DNA from: an uncultured Butyricicoccus sp.
Lineage (GTDB): Bacteria; Bacillota; Clostridia; Oscillospirales; Butyricicoccaceae
Direction: 5' to 3'
DNA length: 64,000 bases
Assembly: GCA_934532985.1 (NCBI GenBank)
Contig: CAKTAV010000001.1
Location: 313,503 to 377,502 of the forward strand
A model generated the notes under the pieces. It saw only the letters and a program-made list of their open reading frames with translations, did no database searches and was not told where the DNA came from. The position numbers and the translations under genes were made by a program. How positions within the stretch are numbered: position 1 is the first letter of the stretch; each line of letters starts with the position of its first letter. Positions 8,072 to 15,734 of this stretch are shown here, piece by piece.

Positions 8072-9918
8072 TACCGCATCCCTCCTTCTCCCAACGGAGT
8101 CAGGAAGTCCGGCATATGCCATGTGATATCCAAATCCTTCACGTCCTCCGGCGGTCGTTCGTCCGAAAGCCGCGTTGGAATCATCGTTTCCTGTGCCAGA
8201 TCCAGCTCATCCACATTGTACAGCAGGAACTTCCACTGTGCCTGCGCCGACACGCTCGTGCCGGTGGTGTTCAGCGTGCTCTCCACGCCGCCGTTTGTGG
8301 ACGTATCTGTCGATGTATCACCGGAATTGTTCCAGTCCGTGCTGTTCGTGCCGCTGTTTACCCAGCTGCTCTCGGACTCCGTCGTCAGGTCATCCACCCA
8401 CGAGGTATCCGTCTCGGTTTCTCCGTCGTCCAGTACGTCGCTGCCCGTATTGTTATTGGCATTGTTGTACTGATCCAGTGCGGACTTCTCGGTGCGCAGT
8501 GTCGCCGTGTCCGTATAGCGCAGGCTGAGCAGTGCCTTCGCGTCGCGCCGCGCCGCGGCCGCAACCGTCTCCGGCATGACGGAAACCACGTCTCCCGTGA
8601 CCTCACAGGTGCGCAGAACCACATCTGCCTGCACCAGTGCGCCGTCCTCAAAGACATAGCGGGCAAAGTAACCCAGCGCGTTGTCCACCGGAACGCCGTC
8701 AATATGCAGCGAAAATACCGTCACATACCGTCCCTGCTCATCCTCATATGCCTTGGTCAGGTGCGCTTCGCCGCCGCTGTTCATTCCCTCCAGCAGGCTC
8801 GCCGAGATCGTGCGTCCCATCTGGGCGCACTTCTGCCGCGCATCCGCCTGCCGCAGATTTTCCTCATAGGCGCGCACGCCGTTCTCCGAGCGGTAGCTCA
8901 TTACACTTTCCGGCGTGACGTGTACCGACGCGTCCTCATCGACGTATACCATCGTGCCGTCCGTCGTGCGGTACGCGCTCTCCTCTGCCGCCTGTCCGTC
9001 CATGCCCAGCGCATTGAGCAACGCCAGCATACTGCCGGAGTACGGATGAAACGTCACAGAGTCAAAGCTCTGTTCCTCCTGAAACTGCAAGGTGTCCGGC
9101 GAGATAATCGTGTCCGTCTCCGCCGCCACCGTGCAGTCATTGGCGGTAAAATTCGCCTCCATCGCGGAAAATTCCGCATCCGTCAGCGTGATTTTTGTAT
9201 TCCAAATCGAGCCGTCCGCCGCATCGCGCACAAACAGCTGATAATTATCCTTGCTCTCTCGGCTGATGAGCAGCCCGCCGCAGACACAGTCCTCACCGTT
9301 CTGCGGTGTCGCCGCGCCCAGCCAGCCCGCCACCAAGCTCAGCGGGACGCTTCCGTCGTATTCAGCAAACAGCATCGACTTTTGCAGGGCATCACGATAC
9401 TCCTCGATCGTCGCCGTATGCAGCCGCTGCGCCGTCATCAGCGCTGTGCTCCACACGTCCTCCGTCTGCTGCCATACCTGCTGCATACCGTCCGCGCTGT
9501 ACTGCAATCCATACAGTCCGTCGCTCTGCATGCGCACCGCCAGCTTAACCGGATACGCCGCCGGTTCCACCGTGCCGGAATCACCGGCGCCGTGGCTACT
9601 CAGCCAGCGCACCACTGTGTGGGCAATGGTTCCTCGTGGGGTACTGTTGGGATACAGCACGCAGCTCCATAAATAGCCGCTCTCCGCCACCAGCGTCACA
9701 GTCAGCACGGCAATCGCCGCCGTGTGCAGTCCACGGGTATGCTCCGCCGCCGCACGCCGCACGCGCCGCATCGCGCGATAGCGCTTGGAATTTCGCTTTC
9801 GCTTTTCCTCCGGACGCAACAGACGTCCGCCGTGTACCGCTCCCAGCGTCAGCCGTCCGCGGCGAATGCCCTGAATTCTTCCGCTGCGCCGTGGCTGCTT
9901 CCGTTTGTTCCGCGTCAT
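8071..9918 (-). CDS. WalH/YycH-like single-pass extracytoplasmic protein
   Basis: A 615-residue protein. Residues 1-60 are very rich in Arg and Lys (cytoplasmic). One membrane helix follows at about 64-86, then a large extracytoplasmic part. A Ser/Thr/Asn/Asp-rich linker lies near residues 480-560, with a final acidic segment ending DFLTPLGEGGMR. It starts inside the stop of the WalK-like gene (ATGA) and its own stop overlaps the WalI-like start (TAATG). Position and topology support a YycH role, restraining a WalK-type sensor from outside the membrane, but it is longer than Bacillus YycH (about 455 residues). GGAGGA lies 6 bases before the ATG. Confidence 0.65.
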   Translation of the reverse strand: MTRNKRKQPRRSGRIQGIRRGRLTLGAVHGGRLLRPEEKRKRNSKRYRAMRRVRRAAAEHTRGLHTAAIAVLTVTLVAESGYLWSCVLYPNSTPRGTIAHTVVRWLSSHGAGDSGTVEPAAYPVKLAVRMQSDGLYGLQYSADGMQQVWQQTEDVWSTALMTAQRLHTATIEEYRDALQKSMLFAEYDGSVPLSLVAGWLGAATPQNGEDCVCGGLLISRESKDNYQLFVRDAADGSIWNTKITLTDAEFSAMEANFTANDCTVAAETDTIISPDTLQFQEEQSFDSVTFHPYSGSMLALLNALGMDGQAAEESAYRTTDGTMVYVDEDASVHVTPESVMSYRSENGVRAYEENLRQADARQKCAQMGRTISASLLEGMNSGGEAHLTKAYEDEQGRYVTVFSLHIDGVPVDNALGYFARYVFEDGALVQADVVLRTCEVTGDVVSVMPETVAAAARRDAKALLSLRYTDTATLRTEKSALDQYNNANNNTGSDVLDDGETETDTSWVDDLTTESESSWVNSGTNSTDWNNSGDTSTDTSTNGGVESTLNTTGTSVSAQAQWKFLLYNVDELDLAQETMIPTRLSDERPPEDVKDLDITWHMPDFLTPLGEGGMR

Positions 9919-11336
9919 GACTGTTCCTCCATCGGAATCACCAGCACGGTAAAGCCATGGTCACTGTCCGCCACAAAGACCAGACGCAGGCGCTGGATGC
10001 CGCGCTGCATCACCATCTGAATGATGCCGCGGGACGCATCCGGGAAGGTCAGGTTCGGGAATACCGCCGCAAACGTCAGGCCCTCGACAAACGGGCACTC
10101 CAGCAGCTGCTGTGCCGCCGCGTTCATCTCCATGATCTCGCCAGTCGGGCTGAGGCCCAAAACACCTTCCTTCAGGTAGCCGGTGACCGCCTGCATACGC
10201 ACGCGCTCCAGTTCCGCCATACGAATCGCGCGGCGCACAAAGGCGAACATCTCGTTAAAAGACTCCGTCAGCTCGCCGATTTCGTCCGGATCGTGTACCA
10301 GCAGCACCTGATCGTAGTCTCCCTGCGTGATGCGCTTGGCGCCCTCATTCAGCTCCGCAATCGGGTCGGTTACCGTCCGGATCAGCACCATGCTCAGCGC
10401 CGCCGCCGAGAACAAACCGACAACCAGCGCCGCGATAATAACCATAAACATCAGCCAGCACATGTGGTGCATGTCGCTGCGGTCGTCAATAATCGACAGA
10501 ACGTAGTTGCTGTCGCCCTGAATCGGAATCGCAATGTCCATCGTCTCGCCAAACAGCGGGATGGATTCACCGATCTTGCCGTTCATCGCACGGACGATAT
10601 TCGTCGTGTGCGGCGCTGTGCCGTCAAACGACGCGTTGGACGTCGCCAGACACTCACCGGTCTCGCTGTTCAAGATATAGTACTCCCGTCCTGAGCCGAT
10701 GCCCAGCGCACCGGAGTACGCCTCTACCATCTCCGACAGCGACGTCGCCGCCGTGTTCGGGTCGCCCGTTGCTTCGGTGTTCATGTCCTGCAACAGGTCG
10801 GTGGTGAACACCGTGCCCACATCCGAACGGAATTGATTGATATAATAATTGACCGTCGCGCTGAGCAGGAACACGCCGACGATGCACAGCACGCACAGCA
10901 CCAGCAGCATCAGGAACGCCGTCCACTTGCGCTTCAAGCTTTCGCGCATGCTCGGTCGCTCCCGCAGGCGGGTCAGCAGGCCCTTGAGCGACACCGGCGG
11001 CTTTGGCTCGGACGGTGCTTTTTTCGGCTTGTTTCGTCCGTGCTTTACCTCCCATTTCTTGTCCTTTTGCGTCTGTTTTTCCTGCTTTTTTCTGCGTTTT
11101 TTCTCCTGCTTTTTGCTCTTTTTCTCCAGCTTTTGGCGCAGTTTTTCCTGTTTATCCAGCGGCTGTTCCGCCTTCTTTTTCTGCGGAGCTGTTTCTGCCT
11201 TCGGCGCTTCCTCCGGCTTGCTCTCCGTCATCACCGCGCCGGATGCTGCCGCCGCAGTTTCCGCCTTATTTCTCTCCGTCTTGTCCTCCTCGGGATGAGA
11301 CAGTGCCCGTCTATGTAATTGGAATCGTTTTTTCAT
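9915..11336 (-). CDS. WalK-like sensor protein lacking the histidine kinase domain
   Basis: A 473-residue protein. Residues 1-135 are a Lys-rich, probably disordered cytoplasmic extension. Then come TM1 (139-161), an extracytoplasmic Cache/PAS-like sensor (165-290, with REYYILNSETGECLATS), TM2 (292-318), a HAMP domain (318-370, DPIAELNEGAKRITQGDY and DEIGELTESFNEM) and a PAS domain (380-470, VLGLSPTGEIMEMN). WalK normally continues with HisKA and ATPase domains, but here the stop follows the PAS domain directly. The next gene begins in the overlapping ATGA, so this is not a visible frameshift. No walR is in the window. It may act as an adaptor or a sensor for another kinase. Confidence 0.8.
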   Translation of the reverse strand: MKKRFQLHRRALSHPEEDKTERNKAETAAAASGAVMTESKPEEAPKAETAPQKKKAEQPLDKQEKLRQKLEKKSKKQEKKRRKKQEKQTQKDKKWEVKHGRNKPKKAPSEPKPPVSLKGLLTRLRERPSMRESLKRKWTAFLMLLVLCVLCIVGVFLLSATVNYYINQFRSDVGTVFTTDLLQDMNTEATGDPNTAATSLSEMVEAYSGALGIGSGREYYILNSETGECLATSNASFDGTAPHTTNIVRAMNGKIGESIPLFGETMDIAIPIQGDSNYVLSIIDDRSDMHHMCWLMFMVIIAALVVGLFSAAALSMVLIRTVTDPIAELNEGAKRITQGDYDQVLLVHDPDEIGELTESFNEMFAFVRRAIRMAELERVRMQAVTGYLKEGVLGLSPTGEIMEMNAAAQQLLECPFVEGLTFAAVFPNLTFPDASRGIIQMVMQRGIQRLRLVFVADSDHGFTVLVIPMEEQS

Positions 11337-11354
11337 TCGTCCAAAAACCCTTCC

Positions 11355-11891
11355 TTACAGACCCAGCAGCAGTGCCTTGCCCACGGCCGCAACCGTCTTG
11401 GCATCCTTGATCTCGCCGGAGGCAATGCGCTGGCACAGCTCCTCAAACGGCATCTGTACATGCTCGACAAATTCATCCTCATCCGGATGCATCGGTCCCT
11501 GCCTCAGGTTTTTCGCGCAGAACAAATACAGCCGCTCGTCCATAAAGCCCGGCGACGGCCAGATTTCACCCAGAGGAATCATCTCTCCAGCCTCCAAGCC
11601 GGTTTCCTCTGCCAGCTCGCGGCGGCCGCATTTCTCCGCATCCTCCGGACCGTGATCCATCTTGCCAGCCGGAATTTCCAGAATGGTCTCCGCATACGGA
11701 TAGCGGTACTGGCGCACCAGCGTAACCATGCGGTTTTCATCAATCGGCAAAATGCCAACACCGCCGACATGCTCGCACACCTCACGCGTACATGGCTTGC
11801 CATTGGGCAGCAACGCACGATCCACGCGCACCGACATAATTCTGCCGCGGAATTTGTAATCCTGTTCTATTGTCTTTTCGGTAAAATCCAT
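11355..11891 (-). CDS. NUDIX hydrolase, ADP-ribose pyrophosphatase type
   Basis: A 178-residue protein. The Nudix box begins at PAGKMDHGPEDAEKCG and continues with RRELAEETGLEAGE, near residues 75-100. The following IWPSPGFMDE is typical of ADP-ribose pyrophosphatases, which hydrolyse ADP-ribose to AMP and ribose 5-phosphate with Mg2+. GGGGAG lies about 9 bases before the ATG. It ends 18 bases before the WalK-like gene on the same strand and may share its transcript. Confidence 0.93.
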   Translation of the reverse strand: MDFTEKTIEQDYKFRGRIMSVRVDRALLPNGKPCTREVCEHVGGVGILPIDENRMVTLVRQYRYPYAETILEIPAGKMDHGPEDAEKCGRRELAEETGLEAGEMIPLGEIWPSPGFMDERLYLFCAKNLRQGPMHPDEDEFVEHVQMPFEELCQRIASGEIKDAKTVAAVGKALLLGL

Positions 11892-11997
11892 CAGAAAATT
11901 CTCCCCTTCTGCTTTTATCCGTAGTAATCCTATTATAAAACTATCCTAAGTATAAGTTTTCCCTTGGCATTTGTCAAAAGAAGATTCTGTGAACTAT

Positions 11998-12175
11998 CGC
12001 GGTCGCGTCGGCGCACTCCACTACATCGCCACGCGTCGCGTCGGCGAATTCCACTACCTCCCTGTGCCGAAGTATCGGCACAGCTCGACCGTTCCATTGC
12101 CTTGCTCCTCAAATTCCAAACGCTTCGCTGGTTTGAAATTTGAAAAACGGTAAGATTTACTTTGAGGAGAGACAG
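11998..12175 (+). repeat. Dispersed two-hairpin repeat, copy A
   Basis: The first hairpin is GTGCCGA-AGTA-TCGGCAC (12064-12081). The second has arms 12109-12120 and 12132-12143 around the conserved loop CGCTTCGCTGG. A conserved tail (GTAAGATTTACTTTGAGG) follows. No gene is visible in 11892-12458; the gap holds this copy, family II repeats and the cysK terminator. Confidence 0.85.
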
Positions 12176-12198
12176 TGAAAAAGTCTGCACCAGAATCG

Positions 12199-12325
12199 CC
12201 CCTGTGCAAGGGGAGATGTCACGGCGTTGCCGTGACAGAGGGGTTGTCCGCTGACTGTTAGCATAAATCTTAATGTAGGCGTACAATCCCTCAGAATTTG
12301 CTTCGCAAATTCCGAGGGGATTAAA
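12199..12325. repeat. Second hairpin repeat family (family II), two tandem units
   Basis: Unit 1 has CCCC-N7-GGGG (12199-12213) followed by GTCACGGC-GTT-GCCGTGAC (12218-12236). Unit 2 (12288-12325) has AATTTGC-TTC-GCAAATT inside CCCTC...GAGGG. Related units lie near 14821, 49931, 55205 and 55346. Confidence 0.65.
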
Positions 12326-12391
12326 CCTCGCAATTATAGATAATTTACTCTAAAAACAGACCAGCAGCTCGCGCATATTCTCCCACACGCA

Positions 12392-12421
12392 AACAACCGG
12401 CAGATTTCTCTGCCGGTTGTT
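12392..12421 (-). terminator. Terminator of cysK
   Basis: The stem ACAACCGGCAGA/TCTGCCGGTTGT with a 4-base loop lies 38 bases after the cysK stop on the minus strand. Only a short T run follows. Confidence 0.65.
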
Positions 12422-12458
12422 GGTTGAATCATCTATAGGATAGCGTATACTGTGCTTA

Positions 12459-13391
12459 TTAGTCTGCAAACAGCGGGGTGGACAGATAGCGGTCACCGGT
12501 ATCCGGCAGCAGAACGACAATCGTCTTACCCTTGTTTTCCGGACGCTTTGCCAGCTGGATACCAGCCCAAACAGCAGCGCCGGCGGAAATACCAACCAGA
12601 ACGCCCTCTCTGCGGCCTACCAGCTTGCCGGTAGCGAATGCATCTTCGTTCTTAACCGGGATAACTTCGTCATATACGGAGGTATTCAGTACATCCGGAA
12701 CGAAGCCTGCGCCGATGCCCTGGATCTTATGAGAGCCCGCCTTGCCTTCGCTCAGAACCGGGGAGGTCGCCGGCTCTACCGCAACAATCTTGACATTCGG
12801 ATTCTTCTCCTTCAGGTACTCACCAACGCCGGTAACCGTGCCGCCCGTGCCGACACCGGCAACAAAGATATCAACCTGTCCGTCGGTATCTTCCCAGATC
12901 TCCGGTGCAGTGCTCTCGCGGTGCGCCTTCGGGTTTGCCGGATTGACAAACTGACCGGCAACAAAGCTGTTCGGAATTTCCTTGCTCAGCTCTTCTGCCT
13001 TGGCGATGGCGCCCTTCATGCCCTTTGCGCCCTCGGTCAGTACAAGCTCTGCGCCATATGCCTTCATCAGCTGGCGGCGCTCCACGCTCATGGTCTCCGG
13101 CATTACGATGATCAGGCGATAGCCGCGCGCTGCTGCAACAGACGCCAGACCAATGCCGGTGTTGCCGGATGTCGGTTCAATGATAACCGAGCCTTCCTTC
13201 AGGATGCCTCTCTGCTCTGCGTCGTCGATCATTGCCTTTGCGATGCGGTCCTTAACCGATCCGGCCGGATTCAGGTACTCCAGCTTGCCCAGCAGGCGGG
13301 CTTCCAGGCCCTCTGCCTTTTCGGTGTTCGTCAGTTCCAGAAGCGGGGTCTTGCCAATCAGCTGATCTGCGGATGTATAAATCTTACTCAT
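12459..13391 (-). CDS. cysK: Cysteine synthase A (O-acetylserine sulfhydrylase)
   Basis: A 310-residue PLP enzyme that makes cysteine from O-acetylserine and sulfide. The PLP lysine is in NPAGSVKDR near residue 47, the substrate loop PTSGNTGIG is near residue 74, and the phosphate-binding GTGGTVTG is near residue 183. GGAGGA precedes the ATG by 8 bases. It has a strong promoter (13566-13594) and a leader of about 165 bases with alternative pairings. An Rrf2 regulator gene lies directly upstream on the same strand. Confidence 0.97.
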   Translation of the reverse strand: MSKIYTSADQLIGKTPLLELTNTEKAEGLEARLLGKLEYLNPAGSVKDRIAKAMIDDAEQRGILKEGSVIIEPTSGNTGIGLASVAAARGYRLIIVMPETMSVERRQLMKAYGAELVLTEGAKGMKGAIAKAEELSKEIPNSFVAGQFVNPANPKAHRESTAPEIWEDTDGQVDIFVAGVGTGGTVTGVGEYLKEKNPNVKIVAVEPATSPVLSEGKAGSHKIQGIGAGFVPDVLNTSVYDEVIPVKNEDAFATGKLVGRREGVLVGISAGAAVWAGIQLAKRPENKGKTIVVLLPDTGDRYLSTPLFAD

Positions 13392-13409
13392 GATAGTATT
13401 CCTCCAAAA

Positions 13410-13494
13410 TGTGTCCTCGTGTGTTGTGTTTTATGACGATACGATTGTGTCCTATCTGTGCGTCAACAATACAGACGCATTCGCCGCGGACACA
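13410..13494 (-). promoter_or_regulatory. Foldable cysK leader with two competing pairing partners
   Basis: In the transcript TGTGTCC (13494-13488) can pair with GGACACA at 13452-13446, enclosing an inner TGCGTC/GACGCA stem (13479-13474 with 13464-13459). A second GGACACA lies at 13416-13410, six bases upstream of the GGAGGA ribosome site. The two partners are mutually exclusive. This does not match a T-box or SAM riboswitch that I recognise. Confidence 0.45.
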
Positions 13495-13565
13495 GACACG
13501 GTGCAAATCTCTGGTCAAATAATCTCATCTTTTTAATTCCCTATCTTTCTTGTGGGTATGTCGGT

Positions 13566-13594
13566 ATTATAAACCCGATTTCCCGCCATGTCAA
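13566..13594 (-). promoter_or_regulatory. Consensus sigma-A promoter of cysK
   Basis: Perfect TTGACA (13594-13589), 17-bp spacer, perfect TATAAT (13571-13566) on the minus strand, about 175 bases before cysK. Confidence 0.85.
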
Positions 13595-13641
13595 TAGGTT
13601 TTTAGAAAAACCCTTACAAAAAAATCTTGAAAAAACAGAAA

Positions 13642-13697
13642 AAAGACGCGTCGGAAAATCAGGCTCTCTTCCCGCCAAATTTCTCCAACACGTCTTT
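13642..13697 (-). terminator. Terminator of the Rrf2 gene
   Basis: AAAGACG...TTGGA (minus strand 13697-13684) pairs with TCCGAC...GTCTTT (13655-13642) and runs into TTTTTTC. It ends the Rrf2 transcript just before the cysK promoter. Confidence 0.75.
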
Positions 13698-13700
13698 GTT

Positions 13701-14132
13701 TCAAATCACAAAATCATTGCCTGCAATCTCCGGCTGGACGAGATCATCCAGTGTGATGTGGTCAAAATAATCGTTAATCATACGATACAGTCCCTCCCAC
13801 ATCGGCAGCGTGCGGCAATCGCTTGCACGCGGACAGTCTACCTTCTCGCTGCTCAGGCAGGATACCGGAGACAAGCTGCCCTCCGTCAGGCGAAGAATAT
13901 CGCCCACTGTATACTGCTCCGGCGCGCGCGTGAGCTTATATCCGCCACCCTTGCCGCGCAGACCGTGCAGAAAGCCTGCCTGTGTCAATACTTTAATAAT
14001 GCTTTCCAGATATTTTACCGAGATGCCCTGACGATCCGCAATCGTCTTGAGCGGGATAAAATCCTCCGTCGGGTGCTCAGCCAGATCAATCATAACCCGA
14101 AGAGCGTAACGCCCTTTGGTCGAAATCATCAT
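13701..14132 (-). CDS. Rrf2/IscR family transcriptional regulator
   Basis: A 143-residue winged-helix regulator. It starts MMISTKGRYALRVMIDLA, has the recognition region ISVKYLESIIKVL and the wing LRGKGGGYKL. Three cysteines in CLSSEKVDCPRASDC match the positions where IscR-type proteins bind an Fe-S cluster, although the first gap is seven residues rather than five. Rrf2 proteins control Fe-S biogenesis or, as CymR, cysteine metabolism. The neighbouring cysK suggests a CymR/IscR role. GGAGGG lies 7 bases before this ATG. Confidence 0.9.
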   Translation of the reverse strand: MMISTKGRYALRVMIDLAEHPTEDFIPLKTIADRQGISVKYLESIIKVLTQAGFLHGLRGKGGGYKLTRAPEQYTVGDILRLTEGSLSPVSCLSSEKVDCPRASDCRTLPMWEGLYRMINDYFDHITLDDLVQPEIAGNDFVI

Positions 14133-14157
14133 CCGCAAACCCTCCTCTCTTTTTATC

Positions 14158-14169
14158 CTAGTATACTAG
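14158..14169. promoter_or_regulatory. 12-bp palindrome upstream of the Rrf2 gene
   Basis: CTAGTATACTAG, a perfect dyad 25 bases upstream of the Rrf2 start, overlaps a possible -10 box. It is a candidate autoregulatory site. The 14170-14404 stretch holds one imperfect hairpin (14218-14261) and no gene. Confidence 0.4.
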
Positions 14170-14404
14170 AAGGTAAAAGGGATTTCAAGAGAAACCTTCT
14201 CTTTTACGAAAAGAAAAAACGGGTCTGCTGCAAAATACGAAATGCAGCAGATCCGTTTGATGATTGTGCTATACGCTATCAGCTTCGTAGTAAACGGGTT
14301 GCCCACCCATTATTTTTGCGCTATTTGCTTGCTGACTTTGCTGTAATTGTTGGCGAAAGACCTTCATTTTCTTTATATGGATAAAGAAAACGAAGCAAAA
14401 GAAA

Positions 14405-14690
14405 ACCATTAGGGCGCGGCGTCATCGCTGCGGCGCACTACGTTACATCGACGCGCTGAGGCATCAGCACGTCTCAGCCACTTCGTGGCCTTGCTCCCTC
14501 AATGCACAATCGCTGCGCTGGATTGTGCATTGAAGCGGTAGTTGCTACCTGTCAGCTTACAGAAGTAACCCTTACGATAATTCAACTTCCAAACCAGCGT
14601 AGCGTTTGGAAGTTGATGAGCGAGGCAATGGAGCGGTCGAGACATACCGACGCTTCGGTGTGGCGAGATAGCGTAATTCGCCGATGCGAT
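14405..14690. repeat. Composite repeat: two-hairpin elements B1 and B2 facing each other
   Basis: B1 (plus) has GCTGA-GGCA-TCAGC (14455-14468) and a 13-bp stem (14499-14511 with 14521-14533). A linker of about 48 bases leads to B2 (minus) with a 12-bp stem (14582-14593 with 14605-14616) and ACCGA-CGCT-TCGGT (14646-14659). The whole unit recurs inverted at 30838-31130. Confidence 0.85.
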
Positions 14691-14820
14691 TGTCCCTTGC
14701 AAATCTGGCCGTTCGCTTCGCTCTCTCTAAGATTTGCAGAGGGTATCTACACTCACCACAGTGGGTAAAACCTGAGTTGTTAGCCGTCTATCCTCAAAGT
14801 AAAATCACGCTCCAAAGGCG

Positions 14821-14872
14821 TCCCTTGATGCAAGGGAAGCTGGCAATTGCGTAGCAATTGACTGAAGGGATT
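14821..14872 (+). repeat. Family II hairpin repeat
   Basis: CCCTT-N5-AAGGG is followed by CAATTGC-GTA-GCAATTG and then CTGAAGGGA. The layout matches the unit at 12199, with a different stem sequence. Confidence 0.6.
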
Positions 14873-14894
14873 AAATTTCACGACAATATCATGT

Positions 14895-15050
14895 TTTATC
14901 TCTATTTTCCGCGTAAATCTCACCATTTTTCAAATTTCAAACCAGTGAAACGTTTGGAATTTGAGGAGCGAGGCAATGAAACGGTCTCGCCGTGCTGACC
15001 TGTCAGCGCGGGGAGATAGTGGAATTCGCCGAAGCGACAGCGACCGCGCG
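14895..15050 (-). repeat. Two-hairpin repeat copy B3, overlapping the end of the thioesterase gene
   Basis: Stem 14930-14941 with 14953-14964 (one mismatch) and second hairpin GCTGA-CCTG-TCAGC (14994-15007). The thioesterase stop codon (15005-15003) lies inside the second hairpin, so the repeat supplies the last codons of that gene. Confidence 0.8.
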
Positions 15051-15734
15051 GTTGATCGCCGCCGCCGTCTGTTTGGCACAGGTTTTCAGGAAAAAATGGT
15101 TATCTCCCAGCTGGATATACTCGCTCTGTCCCGCAAAAAACGAATCCCAGCCGTGGATCAGCTCCGCCGGAATATCCTGCTCCGAATAGAACATTGTCGT
15201 GTTCATTGGAAAGCTCCAGCGGTGATTGGCGGGATAATTGCCCAGCAGACGGTAATCCTCCCGAATCGGCTGAAAATACATGCGCCGGAAAAAACGATTG
15301 CGCAGCATCTCCGGCTTTACGTTGTCAAAGCCGCCGAACTGCTTCATCGCTTCCAGAAAGTCCTCGTCTGACATATCCAGATAGCGCTTGCTGTCCCAGT
15401 GTCCGTCCGGCGCCTCATGTGACGCGAGGAACACATGCACCGGCTGCCGATCCAACAGACCGTCCGCCAGCATTTCATACACGCCGATGCTGCCCATGCT
15501 GTAGCCAAACAGCATCAGTTCTGCCTCCGGCTTCAGCTGTTCGTTAATGCGCTGCGCCATGTCGCGTGCCAGCGCGGCGAAGTCCGCATACGCCTCCTCC
15601 TTGAGTCGCTTGCCGTGTCCCGCATATTCCAGCGCACACAGCGTGATCGTTTCGTCCAGATAGGGTTTGAGTCCATCAAAGAAGTCCGGACTTCCACCGG
15701 CATACGGCAGACAAAATAACTGTATCGGTTTCAT
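15003..15734 (-). CDS. Type II thioesterase (alpha/beta hydrolase, GrsT/SrfAD type)
   Basis: A 243-residue protein opening MKPIQLFCLPYAGGS, with the nucleophile elbow FGYSMGS (Ser79) and the catalytic His in GDNHFF. Type II thioesterases remove stalled or wrong acyl groups from carrier-protein phosphopantetheine arms in NRPS/PKS-like systems. It overlaps the upstream acyltransferase by ATGA and ends the acyl operon. The last 15 or so residues (AVAVASANSTISPR) are encoded by repeat B3. A longer reading frame upstream is only the shadow of the acyltransferase gene. Confidence 0.9.
   Translation of the reverse strand: MKPIQLFCLPYAGGSPDFFDGLKPYLDETITLCALEYAGHGKRLKEEAYADFAALARDMAQRINEQLKPEAELMLFGYSMGSIGVYEMLADGLLDRQPVHVFLASHEAPDGHWDSKRYLDMSDEDFLEAMKQFGGFDNVKPEMLRNRFFRRMYFQPIREDYRLLGNYPANHRWSFPMNTTMFYSEQDIPAELIHGWDSFFAGQSEYIQLGDNHFFLKTCAKQTAAAINRAVAVASANSTISPR

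Noticed and set aside
8071..11336. Frameshift as the cause of the missing WalK kinase domain
   Set aside because: The stop is in a clean ATGA overlap with a gene that has its own ribosome site, and no HisKA or ATPase motif appears in any frame nearby.
14499..14768. Recurring short frames beginning MRSEAMERSS or MHNRCAGL in several intergenic regions
   Set aside because: They are translations of the dispersed repeat (14.5, 15.0, 30.9, 41.4 kb). Their likeness is due to the DNA repeat, and no ribosome sites precede them.
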